From: Chitinophagaceae bacterium
Lineage (GTDB): Bacteria; Bacteroidota; Bacteroidia; Chitinophagales; Chitinophagaceae
Length of the DNA: 33,723 nucleotides
Direction: 5' to 3'
NCBI GenBank assembly: GCA_025363355.1
Contig: JANYEB010000030.1
Coordinates: 1-33,723, forward strand
The position numbers and the translations under genes are program-made. Position 1 is the stretch's first letter; every line of letters begins with the position of its first letter. The notes under the pieces were generated by a model. It was given only the letters and a program-made list of their open reading frames with translations, did not search any database and was not told the origin of the DNA. This document shows, piece by piece, positions 26,201 through 33,723 of this stretch.

Positions 26201-29200
26201 TATAAATATAAAACTGCAAATGCTAGTTCAACGCCAAGCCTAACTAGTAATAATGGTGGCGTTGTCTCTGTAGATTCAATTACAGGAAAATACAAATACA
26301 CCCCAAAAAGTGGATTTATAGGCACAGATACTTTTTATATCAGAGTTTGTGATTCTAGTATAGTTGTTAATTGTTTATTACAAATGCACACTGTTACTGT
26401 TAATGATGGATTTAGCAATAGCATCGCCCCTAATGCACAAATAAATGGTAATGCAGCAGCAGAGACAAATGTTATAATTAAGCCAAATCAATACTTCTTT
26501 AAAAATGTAAATAGTTTTGGCGTTCAAACAGGAACAAGTAGCCAAGGAGGAGTTGTGTCAATGGTACCAGGCGTTATAGATACTATTTCAAAAGGTCAAG
26601 ACACATTTTATGTTTATAGAGCACCTACTTGCGATTACGTATTCAATAAAAAAGATACTACACAAAAAATTGATTCAGTTTATATTCCTATCGTAATTTA
26701 TTCAAAACCTATTACAGGAATTCCAGTTGGTTGTTATGGTGCAGGTGGTTTAATTGGAGATACAGTAAATTTATTGTTCAAAGTTTATCCAAGACCTAGA
26801 ACTGACTTTGGCTATTTCCTTGGAGCTTGTTCTTCAGATTCTGTTAAATTTAGTAGCGATACAGTTTCTGCAAACATTCCTGCATTCAAATATAAAATCA
26901 TTAAATGGTTATGGAAATTTCCTGATGGAACAACATCTAGTCAACAAAACCCCAAACACCTTTTGCCATTGGGTAATAATGATGTAACTCTAATAATTGT
27001 AGTTGAAAATGGAGGTATTGATTCTCTTAAAAAAACAGTTGTGGTTTCTGCTGCTGCACCTGTTAAGTTTGGAATGAGTTCACCAGCTGTTTGTTTGGGT
27101 CAAAGTATTACTGTTACTGATTCTACTAACTCAGCATCAAAAGATAGTTGTTATTGGGATTTTGGAGATGGTATTAAAGTTATAGACAAAACTTGCAATC
27201 CATTAACACATACTTATACAGTAAAAGGAACATACATTATTAGGCACACACTAGTGATTACAGGTGCAAGTTGCCCAATTGATACGGTTCAAAAAACTGT
27301 ATTAGTTAGTGATAAAGCATTTGTAGATTTTGTATCTCCAACTAGTTGTATAGATACAAGTGGAATTGCTAACTTCTCTTATAATGGCCCACTACCAATT
27401 AATAGTTTTAAATGGAAATTTGGAGAGCCAAGTACAGGTGCATTAGACTCATCATCAATAGATCCAACAACACATAAATATGCCGTTGAGGGAGATTATA
27501 CGGTTAAATTAAATGTTGTTAATGGTGCTGGTTGCCCTGGTGATACTTCTAAAGTTGTTACAATAAAAATATTGCCAAACATCTACTTTAATGCACTATC
27601 AAACAGATGTGAAAATACAGCTTCATTCTCTTTAAACTCTTTTGCAGGATGTTATAATCAAACTAAGGTGTTGGGTAGTGGAATATTCAAAGGTGATGGA
27701 GTAGACGCAAGTGGTAATTTTAGTCCAGCCCTTGCAGGTGCTGGTATGCACACAATTTGGTATGTTTATACAAGTGGTAAAGGTTGTATGGACTCTCTTT
27801 CAAGAAACATTACAGTGTATGCAAAACCACACGCAGATTTTGATTGGACAAAAGGTTGTTTACCAAAAAATGGCGTTGCTCAATTCAGTAATCTTTCATC
27901 TATTGCTACTGGCTACAATTTAAGTGGATTTAGCTGGAATTTTAGTGATCCAAATGCAACAACATCAAACCCAAATATTGTTGATTCATTAAATCCTTCT
28001 CATATTTTCAAGAACACAGGTTCTTATAATGTTAAATTAATTGATACTTCTGCTGATGGTTGTTTAGGTGATACAACTATCACTATAACATTTAGTGTTA
28101 CGCCAGATGTTAAGTTTACAGCGTTATCTAGTGTTTGCGAAAATGCAACGAATGTAAATGTTGCTTTTGGTTCTGTTGCTAATGGCGTTTTAGGAACTGG
28201 TTCTTATTTTGGAAATGGAACAACAACTGTAGGTGTTTTAAGTCCTGCAGTTTCTGGTTATGGAAATCAAACAATAACTTATGTATTTACTTCCACAGGA
28301 AATTGTATAGATTCTGCATCACAAACTATTCTAGTAAAAGCAAGACCTAAAATAGGCTTTAGCTATCCTGCAGGTTGTTTACCTGCCAATGGTATTGTTA
28401 AGTTCACAGATACAACAAAGATATCTGACGGCCAAACAATTCAAAGTTGTGGTTGGACTTTTGGAGACCCAAATGCTACAGTTAGCAATCCAAATACAGC
28501 TTCAATTTGTAGTCCTACTCATAATTTCAACTATGGTACATACACTATTTATCACACAGTAACATCATCACTTGGTTGTGTAACTGATACAACGTTTACT
28601 GCTAATTTTAGTGTTTCTCCAGACTTATATTTCAATGCTATTCCAGCAGTTTGCGAAAATCTAACGACTTACAGTGTTGCCAATGCAGGAAGTAATAATT
28701 TAGCTGCTGCACCTGGAACTGGGGTTTATCAAGGAACTGGAATTACAAACGCAAACACCGGAGATTTTAATCCTTCTATAGCTGGACCTGGAACCCACGA
28801 AATTTATTATGTATTTACTGCAACTAGTGGTTGTGTAGCAAGAGATACGCAAACTGTAGTTATAAAAGACAGACCTAAAGGGCAATTTACTTTCACGCCA
28901 AACACAGGCTGTTTAAATGCTACAGGCACTGTGCAGTTTGATGCAAGTGCAATAGCTGTTCAAGGTTCAACAATACAATCATATAATTGGCAATTTGAAA
29001 CCCCGTCAACTATTGTAAATGGGATGTCACCAACACACAATTATAATGATGGAACTTACACTATTAGTTTAAATGTTAAAGCTAATAATGGCTGTAGTTT
29101 CGATACATCAATGAGCCAAACGTTTAGTAAAACACCAGCATTGAATCCTTTGGTTCAGGCAGATGTTTGTGAAAATGGAGGTGTAGTAACTTTAACAGCA

Positions 29201-32200
29201 CCATCTATTACAAATGGAGCAATAGGAACTGGATCATTTAGTAGCTTTAAAAATGCTGTAACGAATGCTACAACTGGTTCTTATGACCCAAGTATTGCAG
29301 GTTATGGAACAGATACTATTTATTATGCATTTACATCAACAGCTGGTTGTGTGGCAACTGTAAAAACTGCTGTGAATATTAAAGCACGACCACGTGGAGG
29401 ATTTACCTTTAGCCCAAATACTGGTTGTTTAAATGCAACAGGTTTAGTTCAGTTTAATAATAATATGAGTGTTCAGGGTTCAACAATTCAATCGTATAAC
29501 TGGCAGTTTGAAACTCCGTCAACTATTGTTAATGGAACATCACCAACACATAATTATAATGATGGAACTTATACCATTAGCCTAAATGTTCAAGCTAATA
29601 ATGGATGTAATTTCGATACATCAATGAGCCAAACATTTAGTAAAACACCATCATTAAATCCTTTGGTTCAAGCAGACATTTGTGAAAATGGAGGAGTCGT
29701 TACATTAACAGCACCATCTGTTACAAATGGAGCCATAGGAACTGGAGCATTTAGTAGTTTTAAAAATGCAGTTACTAATGCTACAACTGGCTCTTACGAC
29801 CCAAGCATTGCAGGTTATGGAACAGATACTATTTATTATACATTTACATCAACAGGTGGTTGTGTGGCAGCTGTTAAAACTGCTGTGAATATTAAAGCAC
29901 GACCACGTGGAGGGTTTACTTTCAGCCCAAATACTGGTTGTTTAAATGCAACAGGTTTAGTTCAGTTTAGTAATAATATGAGTGTTCAGGGTTCAACAAT
30001 ACAATCATATAATTGGCAGTTTGAAACACCATCTACTGTTGTAAATGGAACATCCCCAACTCATAATTATAATGATGGAACTTACACCATTAGCTTAAAT
30101 GTTCAAGCAAACAATGGTTGCAGTTTTGATACATCAATGAGCCAGACATTTAGTAAAACACCATCATTAAGTCCATTAGTACAAGCTGCTATTTGTGAAA
30201 ATGGAGGCGTGGTTACTTTAACTGCACCATCTGTTACAAATGGAGCCATAGGAACCGGAGCATTTAGTAGTTTTAAAAATGCAGTTACTAATGCTACAAC
30301 TGGCTCTTATGACCCAAGCATTGCAGGTTATGGATCAGATACTATTTATTATACTTTCACATCAACAGGTGGTTGTGTAGCATCTGTAAAAACTGCTGTA
30401 AACATTAAAGCAAGACCTCGTGGAGGATTTACTTTCAGCCCAAATACTGGTTGTTTGAATGCAGCAGGTTTTGTACAATTCAATAATAACATTTTTGTTT
30501 TAGGGTCATCAGTTCAAGCATATAACTGGCAGTTTGAAACGCCATCAACTGTTGTTAATGGTTCAGCACCGACACACAATTATAATGATGGAACTTATAC
30601 AATTAGCTTGAATGTTATTGGGGCTAATGGTTGCAGTTTTGATACTTCAATGAGTCAAACATTTAGTAAAACCCCAGCATTAAGTCCATTAGTACAAGCT
30701 GCTATTTGTGAAAATGGAGGCGTAGTTACATTAACTGCACCATCAGTAACAAATGGAGCAGTAGGAACTGGAGTATTCAGTAGTTTTAAAAATGCAGTTA
30801 CCAATGCCATTGCTGGAACTTATGATCCAAGTATTGCTGGTTATGGAGTAGATACAATTTATTACAAATTCACATCAACAGGTGGTTGCACTGCTGAAAG
30901 AAAGCTAGCAGTTACAATTAAAGCTCGTCCTCGTGGTCAGTTTTCATTTACACCTAATACAGGTTGTTTAGATGTTACAGGATTAGTGAAATTTAATGCA
31001 GGTGGTATTTCTGTTCCCGGTTCATTTGTACAAACTTATAATTGGCAGTTTGAAAATACATTGCCGTTTATAAGTGGGGGAGCTAATCCAACTCATAGTT
31101 ATAGCGATGGAACTTATGATATTAAACTAAATGCTATAGGTTTCAATGGTTGTAGCTTTGATACAATGATGACACAAAAATTCAGTAGAACCCCATCATT
31201 AGATCCTATTGTATTGGCTAATGTTTGTGCTAATAGCTCGGCATTTACACTAACTGCTCCAGCTGTAAATAATGGTGTAACAGGCAATACTGGGGTATTT
31301 AGTAGTTTAAAAAATGCTATTATAAACAATACTACTTACGATCCTGCAATAGCTGGTTATAGTATTGATACAGTTTATTATACATTCACATCTTATAATG
31401 GTTGTGTTGCAACTGTTAAAAAGTTTATTAATATTTTACCAGTTCCTAAAGCAGTTATAAGTGTTAAACCTAATGTCTGTATAGATTCAACAATTACATT
31501 CAAAGACCTTTCAACATTAGCATCAGGGACTATTAATACACGAAATTGGAATTTTGGAGATGGTAGTATTGCAGTAGTGAATCCTGCAGGAAATACTATT
31601 GCACACAATTTTGCAAATACACAGTCTTACATTGTTCATTTAACAGTTACTAGCGATAGTGGTTGTGTTAATACAGATAGTGTTAATATCACTGTTCGTC
31701 CAAAACCTGTAGCGTTTTTTGAACACAACCCAGTTGTTTGTATGCCTAGTGGAACTGCTTTCTTTACCAACAAATCTTCATTAACACCTTTGGTTGGTGG
31801 AACAATGAGTTATGCTTGGACATTTGGAGATCCAAATGCCAATGCTTCAAATCCAAATACATCAATTGCAACAGATCCTAAACATACATACAGCACCATA
31901 CAGTCATATCCTGTAAGGCTTGTTGTAACATCTAAGCCTTATAATTGTATAGATATTTATGATGATACTCTGTTTAATAAAAAACCATTCTTCTTAAAAC
32001 CAGTTGCTAAGTTTGGGGTATCGAAAGATACCTTATGTGAGAACGAACCTAGCTTGTTTACAGATTCAAGTTTTGCACCTAATAGTAGTTTGTTTAGTTG
32101 GACTTGGTATTATGGAGATGGCTCTACGCCAAATACAACAACTGTTCCTTACTCATCATATTCTTATCCAGCTGCTGATACTTTTAGAGCTGCTTTAACG

Positions 32201-32779
32201 GTAAGAAACACTGAGTTATGCGAATCTGATCCATATTATCTAAAAGTGCTTGTTTACCCACAACCACAAATAGATTCTATGAAAGAAATCATTGTGCTTC
32301 AAAATACAGTTCTACAATTCAATCCTACTATTAGTGATTCCATTGGTATTAGATATTGGTGGACTGCATTTTTGCCACCTTACAGCGTTGCAGGATTATC
32401 AAATCCAGATTCATTACGTCCATATTTGAATGCTACTCAAAGTCAGATATATGTTTTAAATGCAGTAGGGCAAGGACAATGCAAGGCTCAAAGAATACAA
32501 TCGGTTAAAGTATTAGGCAAAATAATTATACCAAACGCCTTCTCTCCAAATGGAGATGGTATCAATGATACGTGGAAAATTACAAGTCTTGGAGATTATC
32601 CTGGTGCAACATTAGATATTTTTGATAGATATGGAATGAAAGTAAAACATCTAGAAGGAAATATGGAGTGGGATGGCACGCTTAATGGCTCTCCAATGCC
32701 TGTTGCTACTTACTATTACATCATTAATCCTGGTAATGGTGTTGCACAATTTACAGGTTGGGTTGTGTTGTTAAGATAA
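23216..32779 (+). CDS. Giant secreted IgGFc-binding-like/cadherin-like/PKD-repeat protein, T9SS type B (3187 aa)
   Basis: Signal peptide residues 1-22 (FLAFFIFSVAGFSASA before Gln23). Order of parts: IgGFc-binding-like domain at the N-terminus (about 25-532: NKGKDFWVGYGFHQYM, SSGATMLLPTNSWGYSY, VAQFMSGAC, AITYGLGNFESYGYSGG); four exact 104-residue cadherin-like repeats (647-1062); three PKD domains (about 1195-1450); seven PKD-plus-beta units of 171-176 residues (1537-2741); further PKD domains with WNFGDG, WTFGDP and WYYGDG cores; and a T9SS type B C-terminal domain from about 3102 (IIPNAFSPNGDGINDTW, IFDRYGMKVKH, EWDGTLNG). Exported by T9SS, probably an extended fibrous adhesin or matrix protein. 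It shares the IgGFc-binding-like domain and C-terminal type with the upstream giant gene, 630 bases away in the same orientation. No enzyme domain is seen. Confidence 0.93.
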   Translation: MNRISRFLAFFIFSVAGFSASAQNISNKGKDFWVGYGFHQYMQNPADNSQNMTLYISVEGLPVGVPYATVTITIDSSGLTPGLWWKRVYHIAPYTVLSLDNNATPAFSASPATALTWGPLPKGPAPAATIAADHTSPNFDCRLYTDPCPAGTGGFGLFRKKGIHITGDYDIVAYAHTYGGVSSGATMLLPTNSWGYSYTTINSKQINAGGIGYNFFYVMAYEDSTRVKITGSATPRATGACTFTPPTPGTPFIVNLNKGQIFQYIGDADNGGNGVELTGSRVESVPNAVGKCKKVAVFAGSARTRGEDDCGTGSGRDNDMQQCFPEHTWGRRYATSQFANAGGSTNLQPNQLSQGIYKIVAKDAGTLVTINGGAPIAIPLGSSYRFSNSTANLIVSNNPIAVAQFMSGACQTGLGDPEMIYLSPIEQSISQVGFYRNTQESIQANFVNIIIPDSGLAKLRIDGALNPWGGNSYVYNHPNLPGYKVVVKGWAAAKAQTIISSNARFNAITYGLGNFESYGYSGGAYFNNVSAVSAGENVYDPMVQHPDSIRKKNHDYTFDRSPFQLKTAVTFQPRKIEWILSRMIDTSKVSISRVCDGVKNTNITDTTSGGYIYTAPYGFVGRDTFYIKGCDESGANCVNQIHIVTVGTPFAGNNTTVNQTTALNTNILASASAEIAPTGGTNPYTYAAVDKSGSTKNTSNKLGILNIIATTGAYSYKPPVGFTGKDTFYLKVCDASLPTNCIIQMHIVVVGSLLVGDTIAISNAAAVNTPVNGSASSEINPTGGTTPYTYQGVNSTNVASVTSVKGAAILVNATTGAYTYTPTTGFTGTDTFYVRICDASSIASCLTQMHIISVGAIFAVTTTTLNQSSAINKTLKGYASVEINPTGGLSPYTYQSVNSVGAVTTTSNNGGSISVVAGNGIYYYNPITGFLGTDTFYIKVCDASATANCATQMHIVTVSSLFAGNTSTVNNITVKNVQTTGNASTEIAPTGGISPYKYKTANASSTPSLTSNNGGVVSVDSITGKYKYTPKSGFIGTDTFYIRVCDSSIVVNCLLQMHTVTVNDGFSNSIAPNAQINGNAAAETNVIIKPNQYFFKNVNSFGVQTGTSSQGGVVSMVPGVIDTISKGQDTFYVYRAPTCDYVFNKKDTTQKIDSVYIPIVIYSKPITGIPVGCYGAGGLIGDTVNLLFKVYPRPRTDFGYFLGACSSDSVKFSSDTVSANIPAFKYKIIKWLWKFPDGTTSSQQNPKHLLPLGNNDVTLIIVVENGGIDSLKKTVVVSAAAPVKFGMSSPAVCLGQSITVTDSTNSASKDSCYWDFGDGIKVIDKTCNPLTHTYTVKGTYIIRHTLVITGASCPIDTVQKTVLVSDKAFVDFVSPTSCIDTSGIANFSYNGPLPINSFKWKFGEPSTGALDSSSIDPTTHKYAVEGDYTVKLNVVNGAGCPGDTSKVVTIKILPNIYFNALSNRCENTASFSLNSFAGCYNQTKVLGSGIFKGDGVDASGNFSPALAGAGMHTIWYVYTSGKGCMDSLSRNITVYAKPHADFDWTKGCLPKNGVAQFSNLSSIATGYNLSGFSWNFSDPNATTSNPNIVDSLNPSHIFKNTGSYNVKLIDTSADGCLGDTTITITFSVTPDVKFTALSSVCENATNVNVAFGSVANGVLGTGSYFGNGTTTVGVLSPAVSGYGNQTITYVFTSTGNCIDSASQTILVKARPKIGFSYPAGCLPANGIVKFTDTTKISDGQTIQSCGWTFGDPNATVSNPNTASICSPTHNFNYGTYTIYHTVTSSLGCVTDTTFTANFSVSPDLYFNAIPAVCENLTTYSVANAGSNNLAAAPGTGVYQGTGITNANTGDFNPSIAGPGTHEIYYVFTATSGCVARDTQTVVIKDRPKGQFTFTPNTGCLNATGTVQFDASAIAVQGSTIQSYNWQFETPSTIVNGMSPTHNYNDGTYTISLNVKANNGCSFDTSMSQTFSKTPALNPLVQADVCENGGVVTLTAPSITNGAIGTGSFSSFKNAVTNATTGSYDPSIAGYGTDTIYYAFTSTAGCVATVKTAVNIKARPRGGFTFSPNTGCLNATGLVQFNNNMSVQGSTIQSYNWQFETPSTIVNGTSPTHNYNDGTYTISLNVQANNGCNFDTSMSQTFSKTPSLNPLVQADICENGGVVTLTAPSVTNGAIGTGAFSSFKNAVTNATTGSYDPSIAGYGTDTIYYTFTSTGGCVAAVKTAVNIKARPRGGFTFSPNTGCLNATGLVQFSNNMSVQGSTIQSYNWQFETPSTVVNGTSPTHNYNDGTYTISLNVQANNGCSFDTSMSQTFSKTPSLSPLVQAAICENGGVVTLTAPSVTNGAIGTGAFSSFKNAVTNATTGSYDPSIAGYGSDTIYYTFTSTGGCVASVKTAVNIKARPRGGFTFSPNTGCLNAAGFVQFNNNIFVLGSSVQAYNWQFETPSTVVNGSAPTHNYNDGTYTISLNVIGANGCSFDTSMSQTFSKTPALSPLVQAAICENGGVVTLTAPSVTNGAVGTGVFSSFKNAVTNAIAGTYDPSIAGYGVDTIYYKFTSTGGCTAERKLAVTIKARPRGQFSFTPNTGCLDVTGLVKFNAGGISVPGSFVQTYNWQFENTLPFISGGANPTHSYSDGTYDIKLNAIGFNGCSFDTMMTQKFSRTPSLDPIVLANVCANSSAFTLTAPAVNNGVTGNTGVFSSLKNAIINNTTYDPAIAGYSIDTVYYTFTSYNGCVATVKKFINILPVPKAVISVKPNVCIDSTITFKDLSTLASGTINTRNWNFGDGSIAVVNPAGNTIAHNFANTQSYIVHLTVTSDSGCVNTDSVNITVRPKPVAFFEHNPVVCMPSGTAFFTNKSSLTPLVGGTMSYAWTFGDPNANASNPNTSIATDPKHTYSTIQSYPVRLVVTSKPYNCIDIYDDTLFNKKPFFLKPVAKFGVSKDTLCENEPSLFTDSSFAPNSSLFSWTWYYGDGSTPNTTTVPYSSYSYPAADTFRAALTVRNTELCESDPYYLKVLVYPQPQIDSMKEIIVLQNTVLQFNPTISDSIGIRYWWTAFLPPYSVAGLSNPDSLRPYLNATQSQIYVLNAVGQGQCKAQRIQSVKVLGKIIIPNAFSPNGDGINDTWKITSLGDYPGATLDIFDRYGMKVKHLEGNMEWDGTLNGSPMPVATYYYIINPGNGVAQFTGWVVLLR
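25154..26401 (+). repeat. Four exact 312-bp (104-aa) cadherin-like repeats in the second giant gene
   Basis: Units start at 25154, 25466, 25778 and 26090, exactly 312 bases apart with no indels. The shared protein pattern is SxEIxPTGGxxPYxY, then TGxYxYxPxxGFxGxDTFYxxVCDxS, then CxxQMHxVxVx. The bases have diverged widely, so length and core residues are conserved by selection. A partial copy (GRDTFYIKGCDES) precedes the array. Confidence 0.88.
27824..31438 (+). repeat. Seven PKD-plus-beta-domain units, four at exactly 171 aa, in the second giant gene
   Basis: Units start at 27824, 28343, 28871, 29387, 29900, 30413 and 30926. The last four are exactly 513 bases. Each joins a PKD domain (RPRGGFTFSPNTGCLNATG, SYNWQFETPS, HNYNDGTYTISLNV) to a beta domain (LVQADICENGGVVTLTAPS, GTGAFSSFKNA, YDPSIAGYGTDTIYYTFTS, GGCVA). 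Units 3-6 are nearly identical in protein and strikingly similar in DNA, while units 1-2 are diverged, indicating later amplification or gene conversion in the middle of the array. Confidence 0.92.
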
Positions 32780-32791
32780 AATAATTAGAAT

Positions 32792-32849
32792 CTTACTAAA
32801 ACTAAAAAAGGTGTTCTTGTTTAAGAACACCTTTTTTAGTTTTAGTAAG
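32792..32849. terminator. Strong bidirectional terminator with 27-bp perfect stem
   Basis: Arms at 32792-32818 and 32823-32849 are perfect inverse complements around a GTTT loop. The inner GC-containing part, AAAAAAGGTGTTCTT / AAGAACACCTTTTTT, provides the stem, with T tracts in both orientations. It starts 13 bases after the second giant gene and ends that transcript. Confidence 0.95.
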
Positions 32850-32881
32850 GGGTTTCTTACGGAAATGATAGATTATATGAC

Positions 32882-33070
32882 GGTAGAGGCCGTTCGGCAA
32901 GAAGTTAAAGAGGTTCGCCTAACGGCAGATGTTTCTCGCCCTACGGAAGCAATTGCTCGCCGGCGAGCAACTACTTCTGTAGGGTGAGCAATTGCTTCCG
33001 TAGAGCAAACTGTTGCTTCCGCACACAGAGGCTGTACCTCCCTAAGTAGAACAATCACTGCTTTGAAGCG
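32882..33070. repeat. Degenerate 21-bp repeat array with nested palindromes
   Basis: Nine successive 21-base units start at 32882 and every 21 bases to 33050. They align around a central CTTCCG or CTCGCC core with AGCAA at the start in the best copies. The block is richer in G+C than its flanks. It includes a perfect 18-bp palindrome, TTGCTCGCC/GGCGAGCAA (32953-32970), and perfect 18-bp inverted arms, CTACGGAAGCAATTGCTC and its complement, at 32941-32958 and 32986-33003. The minus strand is open without stops over most of it, but the heptad-like translation looks like a product of the repeat rather than a gene. The remainder of the gap (33071-33184) shows nothing recognisable. Confidence 0.68.
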
Positions 33071-33184
33071 AAATGTGAATGAATGGATACAAAGTGCTGG
33101 TAAATATGGTAAATGCTACTTGATTTCCTAGTGTTATTTACCTATTGACTGATTAAACTGTGTGTGTGAATGAAGGGGAGTTAT

Positions 33185-33655
33185 TTACAGTATAGTTTCT
33201 TTTTCTAATGACTTAATCCATTTTCTACACACAAAAAGTGGAATAATACCAAATACACCAAAACTGCAATCAATTAAACGCCAGTAAAACGGAATTTGTC
33301 TGATGGGGCCACAAATAAATGCTAATGGAATAATTGCAACACAAGCAATCATTGCCCATTCTATAATCCAAATATTTTTTACAGGGTCTTTTAAAGGGCC
33401 AATAAATGCAGTAGCGATAACCAAATGTGCAAAAGCTAACCAATCGAATCCGTAAGCAATATATGGATACTGTTGATTAGTTTGTGATATAGCATTGTAA
33501 ATAGTATGCAAGAAATTAGCTAAACTTTTAGGCATTAAATCAGTGTGTTGCAATAACCATTTCAACTCTGTTTCAACAGGAAAAGCAGTAATGCCACTAA
33601 GGGCTAATGCTACAATAAAGAACAGTAGCATTCTACGAATTTTTTTAAGCAGCAT
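33185..33655 (-). CDS. Conserved-looking membrane protein of unknown function (four helices)
   Basis: The product is 156 aa from the ATG at 33655; an ATG at 33631 is possible but loses the basic KKIRR start that precedes helix 1. Hydrophobic segments lie at about residues 9-25, 66-88, 95-117 and 129-146. Between helix 1 and 2 is a polar, probably exposed, stretch of about 40 residues, and the C-terminus is basic (CRKWIKSLEKE). I do not recognise the family and see no catalytic motif. It is convergent with the giant gene and separated from it by the terminator and the 21-bp repeat block, so it is an independent unit. Confidence 0.75.
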   Translation of the reverse strand: MLLKKIRRMLLFFIVALALSGITAFPVETELKWLLQHTDLMPKSLANFLHTIYNAISQTNQQYPYIAYGFDWLAFAHLVIATAFIGPLKDPVKNIWIIEWAMIACVAIIPLAFICGPIRQIPFYWRLIDCSFGVFGIIPLFVCRKWIKSLEKETIL

Positions 33656-33703
33656 CAGAGATTTTTGATTGGTTGAATTAAGATTGACGATTTTTCGTTT
33701 CCC

Positions 33704-33723
33704 ACTAACTACTAACTACTAAC
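33704..33723. repeat. ACTAACT heptanucleotide repeat cut by the window edge
   Basis: Nearly three tandem copies of the 7-base unit ACTAACT run to the last base, upstream of the minus-strand membrane protein gene. It may continue beyond the window; its full size cannot be judged. Confidence 0.6.

Noticed and set aside
12590-32779. Frameshift or fusion artefact making the giant genes
   Set aside because: Both frames are continuous with a signal peptide at the start and a T9SS type B domain at the end, and domain order is coherent throughout, so they appear to be real single genes.
32873-33058. Minus-strand 61-residue open frame over the second repeat block
   Set aside because: It follows the 21-bp period and palindromes, has Arg/Ala/Thr-biased composition, and reads straight through inverted arms; best seen as a by-product of the repeat.

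Overview
The window is AT-rich and looks like the chromosome of a Bacteroidota bacterium, most likely Chitinophagales/Sphingobacteriia-like; the exact family is inferred. Supporting signs are three large secreted proteins ending in type IX secretion (T9SS) sorting domains (one type A, two type B/gliding-motility type), candidate promoters of the Bacteroidota form TTTG-N19-TAnnTTTG, A-rich sequence rather than strong Shine-Dalgarno sites before starts, and a divergent NUDIX/pyrE pair. The tryptophan 2,3-dioxygenase implies an oxygen-using organism.

Layout. 1-1819: the 3' part of an ECF-type sigma factor overlapping a membrane-anchored, Ser/Asn-rich protein that may be its partner. 1868-2941 (minus): a malate/L-lactate dehydrogenase-family oxidoreductase. 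3092-5479: a leucine-rich-repeat T9SS cargo protein. 5693-8624: housekeeping and metabolic genes (initiating sugar-phosphate transferase, NUDIX hydrolase, pyrE, tryptophan 2,3-dioxygenase), closed by a clear terminator. 8659-11264: a compact manganese operon, mntR then mntH fused to a universal-stress domain, with an inverted repeat enclosing the promoter -7 element. 11319-12335: a potassium channel with a TrkA-N/RCK domain.

12590-32779 is dominated by two same-strand giant genes (3331 and 3187 aa) for multidomain surface or secreted proteins. Both have a signal peptide, one IgGFc-binding-like module and a C-terminal T9SS type B domain, but the shared module sits in different places. The first carries three [Ig-like + beta-helix] supermodules; the second carries four 104-aa cadherin-like repeats and seven PKD-plus-beta-domain units of about 171 aa.

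Each giant gene is followed by non-coding repeat DNA with a 21-bp period. After the first there is a REP-like hairpin and then about 20 tandem 21-bp units (22680-23096). After the second there is a 27-bp-arm terminator and then a degenerate, palindrome-rich 21-bp array (about 32882-33070). These two arrays are the least explained structures in the window. The window closes with an unrecognised four-helix membrane protein on the minus strand.
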